Below are positions 25,775 through 34,525 of a DNA stretch of 64,000 bases, in pieces. Where the stretch lies: positions 1,488,001 to 1,552,000 of the forward strand of contig NZ_CP037948.1 of the NCBI RefSeq assembly GCF_004358425.1. Reading direction: 5' to 3'. The translations under genes and the position numbers were made by a program. Positions within the stretch are counted from its first letter, which is position 1, and each line of letters starts with the position of its first letter. The stretch comes from Qipengyuania sediminis (lineage in GTDB: Bacteria; Pseudomonadota; Alphaproteobacteria; Sphingomonadales; Sphingomonadaceae). Under the pieces are notes generated by a model, which worked only from the letters and a program-made list of their open reading frames with translations, had not been told where the DNA came from and did not search any database.

Positions 25775-26499
25775 TCACCCGCCGCCATCGCCAGCGCGGC
25801 GGCGAGGTCAAGCCGCCCTTCGAACAGCGCGCGGCCGCAGATGACGCCTTCGATTCCCTCGCGCGCATGGAGCGAGAGAATGCGGATGTCGTCTAGACCT
25901 TTGACCCCGCCGCTCGCGATCACCGGCAGGCTCGTGCGGCGCGCCAGGTCGAGCGTCGCGTCGATGTTGCAGCCCGTCAGCATTCCATCGCGGCCGATAT
26001 CGGTAAAGAGCAGCGCGGAGACGCCCGCATCCTCGAAGCGGCGGGCGAGATCGTGCGCCGGAACATCGCTCACTTCGGCCCAGCCCTGCGTGGCGACCAT
26101 GCCGTCCTTGGCGTCGACCGCAACCACGATGCCGCCCGGAAAGGCGCGCGCAATGTCGCGCACGAAGCCGGGGCCGGTGAGCGCCGCGGTGCCGATCACC
26201 ACCCGCGCCACGCCGAGGTCGAACCAGCCCTCCACCGCCTCGGGGGTGCGGATACCGCCGCCCAATTGCACGTGGCCCGGGAAGCTTGCCAGGATCGCTT
26301 CCACCGCGGCGCGGTTGCGGCTTTCGCCCGCGAAAGCGCCGTCGAGATCGACCACGTGTAGATGCCGCGCCCCTTGGTCCGCAAAGGCGAGCGCCTGCGC
26401 CGCCGGATCCGCGGCATAGACCGTGGCGCGCGCCATATCCCCCTCGGCGAGGCGCACGACTTTGCCTTGCTTGAGGTCGATGGCGGGGAAGACGATCAT
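25771..26499 (-). CDS. hisA: 1-(5-phosphoribosyl)-5-[(5-phosphoribosylamino)methylideneamino]imidazole-4-carboxamide isomerase
   Basis: TIM-barrel isomerase that opens the aminoaldose ring of ProFAR to PRFAR. At 242 residues it begins [17 protein letters not shown] with the catalytic Asp in AIDLK, and has [34 protein letters not shown] (second catalytic Asp) and [12 protein letters not shown]. The ATG at MIVFPAID is the family start; an extension of 12 codons is rejected. The GH130 gene lies 44 bp upstream on the same strand. Confidence 0.98.
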   Translation of the reverse strand: MIVFPAIDLKQGKVVRLAEGDMARATVYAADPAAQALAFADQGARHLHVVDLDGAFAGESRNRAAVEAILASFPGHVQLGGGIRTPEAVEGWFDLGVARVVIGTAALTGPGFVRDIARAFPGGIVVAVDAKDGMVATQGWAEVSDVPAHDLARRFEDAGVSALLFTDIGRDGMLTGCNIDATLDLARRTSLPVIASGGVKGLDDIRILSLHAREGIEGVICGRALFEGRLDLAAALAMAAGE

Positions 26500-26543
26500 G
26501 GGCAGGCGGGTAGGGGGTGTGCTCCGCCCCTGCAAGGGGAGGG

Positions 26544-27680
26544 TCAGCTCGCCACAAAGGCGTCCTTCGGCACATGCGTCACGCGGCAGGCGAGGTCCGC
26601 TTCGCCGCTTGCCACCACGAAATGGTCGCCTGCGTCCACAAGGCCGGTCGAGAAGACGACATCGTGTAGATACATCTGCATTTCATGCGGTTTCGTGAGC
26701 ATCGGCGCGGGTTCGAGCAGCGGCGGATGCGCGGTTGCGAGCACCTCCCAGGGGCGCTCGGGGTGGAGCAGGCTCCAATAGCTGCGGTAGGTGCCGACCG
26801 GGCCGCCGTTTGGCTCGACCCCGTGCCACAGCGTCAGCCAGCCCCGTTGTCCCGCCACCTCGGTAAGGATCGGCGGCGTCCCCCCGCCCATGCGTGCGGT
26901 GCTGAGGGTCTTTGCATGGGGGCGGATACCCGGTTCGACGCGCGGTCGCCAGTGGAGCGCATCGGGGCTGCTGGCGAGGTTGATCGACGGCCCGGCGCGC
27001 CACCGGCTACCGGGCGGATAGGCGAAATAAAGGCTGCCGAGCGGCCGGGTCTGCGCCCAATGCTCGCCCCCCACCAGCCCTTCGAAAATCAGCATGTCCT
27101 TGTTCTGATGGTCGAGCACCAGCCCTTCGAAACTCCAGTCCAGCCCATCCCGGGAGCTGTAGAGCGTGGTCGAATGCCGCTCCGGGCTGACCGAGCAGGT
27201 GGTCATCAGATAGCGGCCGCCCACCCGGCTGATCCGCGCGTCCTCTATCCCGTAGCATTGCCATGGACCCTGGGGCGCGATGGCCTTCTCGTAATGGACG
27301 TCGATCACGTCGAGGCCATCGGAGGACATTTCGACGGGGAGCAGCCAGGACAGCGAGGTGAGCGCGATTGTCGGCCAGGGCTGGCCCTTCAATGCGAAGG
27401 TGCGCGGATCGCTGGTCTCGACCGCGTCCAGAGGCCAGGCGTCGAGGACATAGCTGCCGTCATCCCAGCGAATGGCGTGGATGTGCCCGTCCCACACCGG
27501 CCGGCGCAAGGCTTCGGCCACCCGCACCATCAGCAGCAGATTGCCATTCACAAGCCGGGTCAGGCCGGGGTTGAACGCGCCCAGCACATAAGTATCCGCC
27601 TCCAGCCCGGCGAGCGGCGAGCGCGCGAGATCGACGTCGTCAGGCGCAAACACCAGCCGGTCAACGGGGAAAGAGCTCAT
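26544..27680 (-). CDS. Glycoside hydrolase/phosphorylase family GH130 protein
   Basis: Five-bladed propeller enzyme of the GH130 type, 378 residues. GH130 members phosphorolyse or hydrolyse beta-mannosides. Family motifs in order are GAFNPGLTR (residues 34-42), LLLMVRV with Arg53, YGIEDARI (143-150, Asp147 the likely acid), HQNKDMLIF (191-199) with Glu200, QTRPLG (Arg212), GGGTPPI, LWHGVE and LHDVVFSTG. Phosphorylase or hydrolase cannot be decided. It has no signal peptide, so it is cytosolic. It sits within the histidine operon: its ATG overlaps the hisH stop (ATGA), and hisA follows after 44 bp. Confidence 0.9.
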   Translation of the reverse strand: MSSFPVDRLVFAPDDVDLARSPLAGLEADTYVLGAFNPGLTRLVNGNLLLMVRVAEALRRPVWDGHIHAIRWDDGSYVLDAWPLDAVETSDPRTFALKGQPWPTIALTSLSWLLPVEMSSDGLDVIDVHYEKAIAPQGPWQCYGIEDARISRVGGRYLMTTCSVSPERHSTTLYSSRDGLDWSFEGLVLDHQNKDMLIFEGLVGGEHWAQTRPLGSLYFAYPPGSRWRAGPSINLASSPDALHWRPRVEPGIRPHAKTLSTARMGGGTPPILTEVAGQRGWLTLWHGVEPNGGPVGTYRSYWSLLHPERPWEVLATAHPPLLEPAPMLTKPHEMQMYLHDVVFSTGLVDAGDHFVVASGEADLACRVTHVPKDAFVAS

Positions 27681-28303
27681 GGCCGCCAGGCGAGAAAGCG
27701 TTCGAGCAGCGCGAGGCCATAGGCCTGGCTCTTCTCGGGATGGAACTGGACGCCGATCATGTTGGCGCGGCCGACGGCGGCCGTGAGGCCCCCGCCATGG
27801 TCGGTCATGGCGAGAACATCCTCGGGATGGGCTGCGCGAAAGTGGTAGGAATGGAGGAAATAGGCCTCGCCCGCCACCACCACGCCGTTCCTCGCCGCAT
27901 GAGGCAGGGCCTCGACGTCGTTCCATCCCATATGCGGCACTTTGACACTGGGATCGGCGGATTCGATCCGCCGGACTCTGCCCGCTATCCAGCCGAGGCC
28001 CGCGGTCTCGCCATGCTCCTCGCCGGCGGTGGCCAGGAGCTGCATGCCGACGCAGATGCCGAGGAAGGGCGCGCCGCCCACGAAGACTCGCTCATCCAGG
28101 GCCTCGACCGCACCGGGGATGGCGCGCAAGGCTTCGGCGCAGGCGCGGAAGCTGCCGACGCCGGGCAGAACCAGGCGCTCGGCGGTCCTGAGCGCATCGG
28201 GTTCGGCGCTGCGTACCACTTTCGCCCCGACCCGCCGCAGCGCGTTCTCGACCGAGTGAAGGTTGCCCGCGCCGTAATCGACGAGGGTGACGGAAATGCT
28301 CAC
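27677..28303 (-). CDS. hisH: Imidazole glycerol phosphate synthase glutaminase subunit
   Basis: Class I glutamine amidotransferase that feeds ammonia to HisF. The triad is visible: the nucleophile Cys in FLGICVGMQLL, and the His and Glu in GVQFHPEKSQ. The 208-residue protein starts at a GTG (VSISVTLVDYGAGN) with GGGGGAG just upstream, which I prefer to a longer start at 28345. It overlaps the GH130 gene by four bases. Confidence 0.96.
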   Translation of the reverse strand: MSISVTLVDYGAGNLHSVENALRRVGAKVVRSAEPDALRTAERLVLPGVGSFRACAEALRAIPGAVEALDERVFVGGAPFLGICVGMQLLATAGEEHGETAGLGWIAGRVRRIESADPSVKVPHMGWNDVEALPHAARNGVVVAGEAYFLHSYHFRAAHPEDVLAMTDHGGGLTAAVGRANMIGVQFHPEKSQAYGLALLERFLAWRP

Positions 28304-28426
28304 GCTCCCCCCGGGGCCGCCGGGGAGGGGAACCACCCGCAGCATGGTGAAGGGATATCGGCGGACGGGGCGATTACCCCTCGACCGTGCTGCGCATGGT
28401 CCCCCTCCTCGACGCGCTGGGCAGGA

Positions 28427-29020
28427 TCAGCCACCGAGCCGTCCCTTGGTGCTCGGTATCGCCCCCTGCTTCCTCGGATCGATCGCCACCGCTGCGCGCA
28501 TGGCGCGGGCGAAGGCCTTGTAAAGCGCTTCGCAGATGTGGTGGTTGTTGCTGCCGTAAAGCACTTCGCAGTGCAGCGTCAGCCCGGCGGTCTGCGCGAT
28601 CGACTGGAACCAGTGCTCGACGAGCTCGGTGTCCCATTCGCCGAGCTTCTCCTGCGTGAAGCCCGCGCGCCAGACCAGATAGGGACGGCCCGAGATGTCG
28701 AGCGCGACGCGTGCCAGCGTCTCATCCATCGGCGCATGCGCCTCGCCATAGCGCGCGATCCCACCCTTGTCCCCGAGCGCCTGCGCGATTGCCTGGCCGA
28801 TCGCGAGCGCGCTGTCTTCGGTCGTATGGTGCTGGTCGACATGAAGATCGCCCTCCACCCGCATCGTCACGTCGATCAGCGAATGGCGGCTGAACTGCTC
28901 GACCATATGGTCGAGGAAACCGATGCCCGTCCGAATGTCGTAGGCCCCGGTCCCGTCGAGATCGACCTCTACCAGGATGCGCGTTTCCGCAGTGTCGCGT
29001 TCAATCCGGCCCTTGCGCAT
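28427..29020 (-). CDS. hisB: Imidazoleglycerol-phosphate dehydratase
   Basis: Dehydratase that forms imidazole acetol phosphate; it is the monofunctional form of 197 residues without a phosphatase domain. The two Mn-binding motifs are [13 protein letters not shown] and [34 protein letters not shown] lies near the N-terminus. It is the first gene of the his cluster here. The hisH start is 123 bp downstream, and the operon is divergent from sspB. The start at [13 protein letters not shown] fits the family. Confidence 0.97.
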   Translation of the reverse strand: MRKGRIERDTAETRILVEVDLDGTGAYDIRTGIGFLDHMVEQFSRHSLIDVTMRVEGDLHVDQHHTTEDSALAIGQAIAQALGDKGGIARYGEAHAPMDETLARVALDISGRPYLVWRAGFTQEKLGEWDTELVEHWFQSIAQTAGLTLHCEVLYGSNNHHICEALYKAFARAMRAAVAIDPRKQGAIPSTKGRLGG

Positions 29021-29103
29021 GGCCGCAGGCGCTACACGCGGGCCATGACGCCGCGCAAGCATTCTCGCTTGACCGGCGCAAGCCTCACGGCGATTGAACC
29101 GCC

Positions 29104-29604
29104 ATGAGCGACGAGACGCCCGACAGCCTCATCCCCTATGACGCCATCGTGCAGGAAGCGCTGCGCGCGGTCGTGGGCCGGGTGCTGGGGGAAATCGTGG
29201 CGGGGGGGAGCGAGCTTCCCGGCAACCATCACTTCTACATCACCTTCAAGACCCATGCGCCCGGCGTCTCGATTCCCAAAAGCTTGCGCGAACGCTTCCC
29301 GGACGAGATGACGATCGTGCTGCAGAACAAGTTCTGGGACCTGAAAGTGGCGGACGATCACTTCGGCGTGGGGCTCAGCTTCAACCAGATCCCGGCGCAG
29401 CTCACCATTCCCTATGCCGCGATCACGCAGTTCGTCGATCCGGCGGTCGACTTCGGGCTGCAGTTCCAGGCGACCGTCGCCGACATGGCGCCGACGCCTA
29501 CCGAGGACCCCGATAACGACGAACTGGAACAGGGTGCCCCGCGCGCCGTTCCAGCCGATGACGGCAGCAATGTGGTAACTGTCGATTTCGGGCGCAAGAA
29601 ATAG
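29104..29604 (+). CDS. sspB: SspB family ClpXP adaptor protein
   Basis: Alphaproteobacterial SspB of 166 residues, which tethers ssrA-tagged substrates to ClpXP. The folded domain (about residues 10-125) shows [49 protein letters not shown]. The tail is acidic and disordered, ending [11 protein letters not shown], a short motif of the type that binds ClpX. It is divergent from hisB. Confidence 0.93.
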   Translation: MSDETPDSLIPYDAIVQEALRAVVGRVLGEIVAGGSELPGNHHFYITFKTHAPGVSIPKSLRERFPDEMTIVLQNKFWDLKVADDHFGVGLSFNQIPAQLTIPYAAITQFVDPAVDFGLQFQATVADMAPTPTEDPDNDELEQGAPRAVPADDGSNVVTVDFGRKK

Positions 29605-29636
29605 GGGCCCGGCGGCCTCACCCAAGGGGGTTGGCG

Positions 29637-30056
29637 ATGGCTAAGCGCAAAGGTCTGTTCGCGAGCGTGGCGCGGCGTCCGTCGCATAAGCCCGCCAAGC
29701 TGCTGCCGAAGTCGACGGAGGGCATCCCGGGGCCAAGTCCCAATCCGGCCACCAATTTCATGCTCGCCGATGTCGCGATCCGCGCCGGCAGCTATCTGGC
29801 GCGGCGGGGGGTCGAAAAGGGTCTGCTTGCAGGCCGCTACGGCAAGGATACGGCCAAGGACATCGTCATCAACAAGACGCTTGGCCAATCACTGATCTCC
29901 TTCGCGCTTGCACGACTGGCGACGCGCAGCGTGCCGGGCGCGCTGGTCGTGGGCGGCGGCGCGCTTGCCAAATCGCTGCTCGACCGGCGCAAGAACCGGC
30001 TCAGCGCCAAAGCCGAAGGCGATGCCAAGCTGCTCGATCAGGCGCGCGACGACTAG
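29637..30056 (+). CDS. Conserved protein of unknown function
   Basis: Basic protein of 139 residues starting MAKRKGLFASVARRPSHKP. The middle (about 75-115) is hydrophobic: LGQSLISFALARLATRS then VPGALVVGGGALAKSLLDRR, which may insert into or lie on a membrane. No motif or named family is recognised. AAGGGGG precedes the start; a TTG six bases upstream (29631) is too close to that site. It lies between sspB and gmk on the same strand. Confidence 0.8.
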   Translation: MAKRKGLFASVARRPSHKPAKLLPKSTEGIPGPSPNPATNFMLADVAIRAGSYLARRGVEKGLLAGRYGKDTAKDIVINKTLGQSLISFALARLATRSVPGALVVGGGALAKSLLDRRKNRLSAKAEGDAKLLDQARDD

Positions 30057-30110
30057 CGGAACCTGCGCGCTACCCTTGATTTGTTAAGCGCTTTGGCGGC
30101 AGGGGCAGCC

Positions 30111-30776
30111 ATGGCCGCCGCTCCGCTCGATCGACGCGACACTGCACTTCGTTCCCCGCTCGCTCGCCGCGGCCTCCTGTTCATCCTGTCCTCCCCCTCG
30201 GGCGCGGGCAAGACCACGATCAGCCGAATGCTGCTTGCCGCCGATGGCGAGATCAAGCTGTCGGTCAGCGTCACCACGCGCGCCCCCCGCCCGGGCGAGA
30301 TCGAGGGGGTGCACTACCACTTCTGCAGCGACGCGGAATTCGACCGCATGGTGGCGGAGGACGATTTCTACGAATGGGCGCATGTTTTCGGGCACCGCTA
30401 CGGCACGCCGAAAGGCCGGATTCGCGCCGGGCTCAAGGAAGGACAGGACTTCCTGTTCGACATCGACTGGCAGGGTACGCAGCAGCTCTACCAGAAGGAC
30501 CAGCAGGACGTTGTCCGCGTGTTCATCCTGCCCCCCACCATTGCCGAATTGCGCCGCCGGCTGGAGGAGCGCGCAACCGACGATGGCGCGGTGATTGACG
30601 CGCGCATGGATCGCGCCCGTGCCGAAATCAGCCACTGGGACGCCTATGACTATGTCGTCATCAACGAGGACGTCGACGCATGCTTCGCCAAGGTGCGGGC
30701 GATCCTCCACGCCGAACGGCTGAAACGCCAGCGTCAGACCGGCCTCATTCCCTTCGTCCGGACCCTGATGGGTTAA
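30111..30776 (+). CDS. gmk: Guanylate kinase
   Basis: Phosphorylates GMP to GDP. The P-loop SSPSGAGKTT is at residues 27-36. The GMP-binding region reads VSVTTRAPRPGEIEGVHYHF, the lid is RYGTPKGRI, and FDIDWQGTQQL follows. It has 221 residues with a 20-residue extension before the P-loop strand. The ATG at MAAAPLDRRD follows CAGGGGCAG; an earlier in-frame start (30081) is possible but has no ribosome site. Confidence 0.97.
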   Translation: MAAAPLDRRDTALRSPLARRGLLFILSSPSGAGKTTISRMLLAADGEIKLSVSVTTRAPRPGEIEGVHYHFCSDAEFDRMVAEDDFYEWAHVFGHRYGTPKGRIRAGLKEGQDFLFDIDWQGTQQLYQKDQQDVVRVFILPPTIAELRRRLEERATDDGAVIDARMDRARAEISHWDAYDYVVINEDVDACFAKVRAILHAERLKRQRQTGLIPFVRTLMG

Positions 30777-30837
30777 GCAATTATCCCTAGCCCGGGCCGC
30801 GCAGCCTTGTTGACCCCCTCCGCCTATCCCGGGCCGC

Positions 30838-31338
30838 ATGGTCACCTGGCGAAACCGCGAAACACGCAGGACGGTGCGGATCAGCGTCCGCGTACGCACC
30901 GATGCAGGCTGGATCGATGCGACCGTCCGCAATCTCTCCACGCGGGGCATGATGCTCGACAGCCCGCAGCCCCTGCGCCGCAATCAGTTCGTCGAAGTCA
31001 CGCGCGGCCATCGGCGGGTGGTGGGGCGGATCGTGTGGAGCGAGGCGGAGCGCTGCGGCCTGCATTCGCAGGATATGATCGACATTGCCGGCCTGCTGGC
31101 GACGCCGGGCACCCCGTCGGGTGTCGAGCGCCGCAGCCAGAGCCGCGCAGGCACGCCCGCGCCTCGGCGGCCGGTCGGCATCGCCGATCAGGCACACTTC
31201 GCCCGGCTGGTCGGCAGGACGATTGAACGCGGGGCCTTGGTCATCGCCGGCGCCGCCGTGGCCGCCCTGATCGCGGCTGCGGCGCTCGACACCCTGGCGC
31301 GCCCGTTCGAGCAGGTAGACGCCGTCCTCGCGCCATAA
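30838..31338 (+). CDS. PilZ-domain protein with C-terminal membrane helix
   Basis: Putative cyclic-di-GMP receptor of 166 residues. The PilZ domain (residues 1-85) begins with an Arg cluster (RNRETRRTVR) and has NLSTRGMML, matching the RxxxR and (D/N)xSxxG binding motifs. A flexible basic linker (95-125) leads to one predicted helix (about 132-153, GALVIAGAAVAALIAAAAL). Output and partner are unknown. It follows gmk by 61 bp. Confidence 0.82.
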   Translation: MVTWRNRETRRTVRISVRVRTDAGWIDATVRNLSTRGMMLDSPQPLRRNQFVEVTRGHRRVVGRIVWSEAERCGLHSQDMIDIAGLLATPGTPSGVERRSQSRAGTPAPRRPVGIADQAHFARLVGRTIERGALVIAGAAVAALIAAAALDTLARPFEQVDAVLAP

Positions 31339-31366
31339 ACCAGGGCGTGGGCGACACGCTCGCAGC

Positions 31367-31972
31367 TCAAGGACCTAGCAGGGCGGGGCCGATGATCCCC
31401 ATCCACAGCGCGATGCCGGCGATCGCGCCAGCGAGCGTCGCGCCCACATAGCCCGCCCGGCGCCCGCGCGGCGCGCGAATAATACTCCAGGTCCAGAACA
31501 CGAGCACCATGACCATCTGGAAGCCGACGACAGCCGCGGGCGACACGCTTAGCGCGACTGCGGCATTATACTCGTCGAAGTTCGGGCGTCCCCCGAAGGC
31601 ACGGCCTTGCAACCAAGCCTCGGCAAGCGCGAACACAAAGGCACCGCCGACAAGAAAACGGAGCGGAGCGGTGATCGCCAGCGCGAAAGCCCAGGGTACG
31701 AAATGTTGTCGCCTCAGGCTGATCGCGGCAATGGCCATCAAAGCGACGGTCGCGAGCGGCCCCGCGGCTGCTTGCAACGCGACCACCCTGTCTGGGGCGT
31801 CGCCAAGGCTGGGTCCGAACGAGACGCTGCCGGGGTTAAGGCGAACGGGGTAGCCATCTGCCCAACCGACGAGGAAATGACCGAGCTCGTGGACGACGAT
31901 GCCTGCCGGTGCGAGAAGAAGCGCCAGCCCTGCGAGTTGCAGGCCCTCGGCAAGCGCGCTTCGGCGGCGCAT
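31367..31972 (-). CDS. Putative M50-like membrane protein
   Basis: Polytopic membrane protein of 201 residues with about five to six helices. IVVHELGHFLVGW (about residues 22-34) is the HExxH zinc motif inside a helix, as in site-2 proteases. The second metal motif of M50 enzymes (an LDG/NPDG in a later helix) is not evident, so proteolytic activity is doubtful. An upstream extension through the SDR 3' end is rejected. It is 22 bp downstream of the SDR gene on the same strand. Confidence 0.75.
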   Translation of the reverse strand: MRRRSALAEGLQLAGLALLLAPAGIVVHELGHFLVGWADGYPVRLNPGSVSFGPSLGDAPDRVVALQAAAGPLATVALMAIAAISLRRQHFVPWAFALAITAPLRFLVGGAFVFALAEAWLQGRAFGGRPNFDEYNAAVALSVSPAAVVGFQMVMVLVFWTWSIIRAPRGRRAGYVGATLAGAIAGIALWMGIIGPALLGP

Positions 31973-31994
31973 CAGCGGCTCTGCCCCGGACGGG

Positions 31995-32792
31995 TCAGAT
32001 CGGTTCGGCGAAATGGCTCGGCAGCAGCGCGTTGACGATGCCGCCATCGACGGTGAGCGTTTCGCCCACGGTGTAATCGCCGGCGCGGCTCGCGAGATAG
32101 ACTGCGCTGCCGCCCATATCGAGCGCATCGCCCACCCGCTTGCTGGGGATGCCTTTGGCGCTCGCCTCGGCATGGTCGCGCGCGACCTTGTTCATGCTCG
32201 AGGGGAAGGCGCCGGGCGCGATGGCGGTGACATAGACGTGCTCCTTCACCAGCCGCGCGGCCATCCGGCGGGTGAGGTGGATCAGCGCCGCCTTCGAAGC
32301 CTGATAGCTGTAGGTCTCCCACGGGTTGATCCGCAGCCCGTCGATGCTCGCGATATTGATGACCTTGGCCGGCCGGCTGGCGCTGGCGGCGGCGGTGAGC
32401 AGGGCGTGGAGCTGCTGGGTCAGGAAGAACGGGGTCTTGACGTTAAGGTCCATCACCTTGTCCCAGCCGCTTTCCGGGAACTCGAGGTAGTCCACCCCCC
32501 AGGCTGCGCCCGCATTGTTGACGAGGATGTCGAGGCGCTGCTCGCGTTGGGTTAGTTCGCTCACCAGGGCAGTGATGCCGTCCATGGTCGAGATGTCGCC
32601 CTGGATGCCGATGACGCGTTCGCCGAGCTCGGCGCAGGTCGCTTCGATCTCGTGGATCTTGCGCGCGGTGATATAAACGCGCTCCGCCCCCGCCGCGAGA
32701 AAGCCCTCGACGATCATCCGCCCGATCCCGCGGCTTCCTCCGGTGACGAGCGCCACGCGGCCTTTGAGGCTGAACAGGTCTTCGAGGGTCAT
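31995..32792 (-). CDS. SDR family oxidoreductase
   Basis: NAD(P)-dependent short-chain dehydrogenase of 265 residues. The cofactor motif VTGGSRGIG is near residue 18, LVNNAGAAW follows, and the catalytic Tyr/Lys are in YSYQASKAALIHLTRRMA; the C-terminus closes with LTVDGGIVNALL. The substrate is unknown; context with acyl-CoA dehydrogenases suggests a hydroxyacyl-CoA or alcohol intermediate. GAAGGG lies nine bases before the chosen ATG; the ATG nine bases upstream (32801) is too close to it. Confidence 0.93.
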   Translation of the reverse strand: MTLEDLFSLKGRVALVTGGSRGIGRMIVEGFLAAGAERVYITARKIHEIEATCAELGERVIGIQGDISTMDGITALVSELTQREQRLDILVNNAGAAWGVDYLEFPESGWDKVMDLNVKTPFFLTQQLHALLTAAASASRPAKVINIASIDGLRINPWETYSYQASKAALIHLTRRMAARLVKEHVYVTAIAPGAFPSSMNKVARDHAEASAKGIPSKRVGDALDMGGSAVYLASRAGDYTVGETLTVDGGIVNALLPSHFAEPI

Positions 32793-32822
32793 ATTCGCCA
32801 TCCCTTCAAATGTGGGCCCGGG

Positions 32823-32910
32823 TTGCCGCGTGGCCTTCGGCTCCTCGCAATGACGAGGGCCGGGTCGATATCACTCCTCGTCATCGCGAGCGAAGCGAAG
32901 CAATCCGCTC
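32823..32910. repeat. REP-type inverted repeat (TCATTGCGAG family), second copy
   Basis: TTGCCGCGTGGCCTTCGGCTCC continues to TCGCAATGACGA on the left; on the right TCGTCATCGCGAGCGAAGCGAAGCAATCC is the inverted partner. This is the same family as 16845-16929. It lies between the acyl-CoA dehydrogenase 3' end and the SDR start, so it may separate two transcripts. Confidence 0.65.
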
Positions 32911-32944
32911 CCCTCAGGCTCGCAGTGTCGAGGCGCGCTCATCT

Positions 32945-34084
32945 TCAATACCCGCTTAGCTCCGCCACCCGGCCGGTGTGATAATACTGATCCCCGAGGA
33001 ACTCCTGCAGCGCGCGGTCGCGTTTCATGTAGAGGCCGATGTCGTATTCGTCGGTCATGCCGATGCCGCCATGCATCTGTACGCCCTCACGCACCGCGAG
33101 GCCGGCAGCTTTCGCCACCTTGGCCTTGGCGACGCTCGCCATCAGCTCCGCGCTCCCGCTTCCCGCATCGAGCAGCTGTGCCGCCTTGTGCGTCACGGCA
33201 CGTGCAATCTCGACCTCGGAATAAAGGTGCGCCGCGCGGTGTTGCAGCGCCTGGAACTCGCCGATGAGCTTTCCGAACTGCTTCCTCTGCTTGAGGTAAG
33301 CGACGGTCATATCCATCGCGCCCCGGGCCACCCCCACGCCCTCCGCCGCCGCGCCGACGCGCCCGGCAAGCAGCATCTTGGTGAGGAGTTCGCGCCCCCC
33401 GTCGACCTCGCCGATCACTGCATCGCCATCGAGCTCGACGCTCTCGAACCTGGTGTGGGTCGCGACGCTGCTATCGACCAGCCGCACCGCCTCATGGCTC
33501 ATGCCGCCCGCATCCCTGGGCACGGCGAACAGGGTGATGCCATCGGCGTCGCTTTCCTCGCCCGAAGTGCGGGCCGAGACGACCAGCATGTCCGCGCTGG
33601 CGCCGTGCACCACGAAGTCCTTGGCGCCTGTCAGGCGGAAGCCGTTGCCGGAGCGCTCGGCACGGGTGCGGACCCGCTCGGGCCGGTGCTTCGCCCCTTC
33701 GTCGATGGCGACCGCGAACACGCTGTCGCCCGCGATCAGGCCCGGCAGCCAGCGCGCCCGGGTCTCCTCGCTCCCCCCGGCAAGCGCGGTCGCCGCCAGC
33801 ACCGAGCTCGTGAGGAAGGGCGAGGGGGTGAGGTTGCGGCCGATCTCTTCGAGCACGATGCCCGCCTCGACATGCCCCATGCCGAGCCCGCCGTCCGCCT
33901 CGCTGACGAGCAGGCCCGTAAAGCCCATCTCCGCCATCTGCTTCCAGAGGTCATGGCCGAACCCGTCCTTGCAGTCCCGGTCGCGCCAGTGACGCAGCTG
34001 CTTGGCGATCGAACCCTCGTCCGCCATGAACTGGGCCGCGGTTTCGGCCAGCATCGCCTGATCTTCGGTGTGATAAAGTGCCAT
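32945..34084 (-). CDS. Acyl-CoA dehydrogenase, about 380-residue type
   Basis: FAD-dependent alpha,beta-desaturase of acyl-CoA, 379 residues. The N-terminal helical domain contains MAEMGFTGLLVSEADGGLGMGH, the middle domain LTGAKDFVVHGASAD and the C-terminal domain FGKLIGEFQALQHRAAHLYSE and QMHGGIGMTDEYDIGLYMKR. The tail GDQYYHTGRVAEL is the type seen in subunits of heteromeric acyl-CoA dehydrogenases acting on bulky side chains. It is 16 bp from the PH-domain gene and close to a second dehydrogenase, its likely partner. Confidence 0.94.
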   Translation of the reverse strand: MALYHTEDQAMLAETAAQFMADEGSIAKQLRHWRDRDCKDGFGHDLWKQMAEMGFTGLLVSEADGGLGMGHVEAGIVLEEIGRNLTPSPFLTSSVLAATALAGGSEETRARWLPGLIAGDSVFAVAIDEGAKHRPERVRTRAERSGNGFRLTGAKDFVVHGASADMLVVSARTSGEESDADGITLFAVPRDAGGMSHEAVRLVDSSVATHTRFESVELDGDAVIGEVDGGRELLTKMLLAGRVGAAAEGVGVARGAMDMTVAYLKQRKQFGKLIGEFQALQHRAAHLYSEVEIARAVTHKAAQLLDAGSGSAELMASVAKAKVAKAAGLAVREGVQMHGGIGMTDEYDIGLYMKRDRALQEFLGDQYYHTGRVAELSGY

Positions 34085-34099
34085 CGTCTCGTCTGGTCC

Positions 34100-34525
34100 T
34101 CAGGCGGTGGGGGGGGTGCCGGTCAGCGTCTCGCCGAGCCAGGCGGAAAGTTTCATCGGATCAAAGCCTTCGTCGAAGACGAGCACCGCCTGGCCGAAGC
34201 TGCCACCCAATAGAGTGATCGTCACCAGCGTGTCGACATCGACACTGTAGGCAGTGATAGCGTCGCGGCGGAAGGCCTTGACCGCCATGCGCCTGCTGAT
34301 GATGCCGACCCGCTCGGCCACCAGCACCCGATGGCTGGTGAAGAGCGCGCTGCCACGGTCGCCCCCGGTCGCAAGCACGGCCACTTCGCCTGGCACCAGC
34401 AAATCGTAAAGCGCCGATTCCTCCGGCCCGCCTGCGAGCACCACGCCGACGGTGGCGGCGCTGATGAAGTCGTGCGGCTGGTTCGCGAGAGCGGCCATCG
34501 CCGCAGCGGAAGCACCCGCGTTCAC
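34100..34525 (-). CDS. Bacterial PH-domain protein
   Basis: A 141-residue protein whose residues about 36-120 match bacterial pleckstrin-homology domains: ALYDLLVPGEVAVLATGG, then FTSHRVLVAER, RRMAVKAFRRDAITAYSVD and a final strand GQAVLVF. The start is a GTG overlapping the dehydrogenase stop (GTGA), so it is co-translated. No catalytic residues are seen. Why a PH protein sits between two acyl-CoA dehydrogenase genes is unclear. Confidence 0.75.
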   Translation of the reverse strand: MNAGASAAAMAALANQPHDFISAATVGVVLAGGPEESALYDLLVPGEVAVLATGGDRGSALFTSHRVLVAERVGIISRRMAVKAFRRDAITAYSVDVDTLVTITLLGGSFGQAVLVFDEGFDPMKLSAWLGETLTGTPPTA

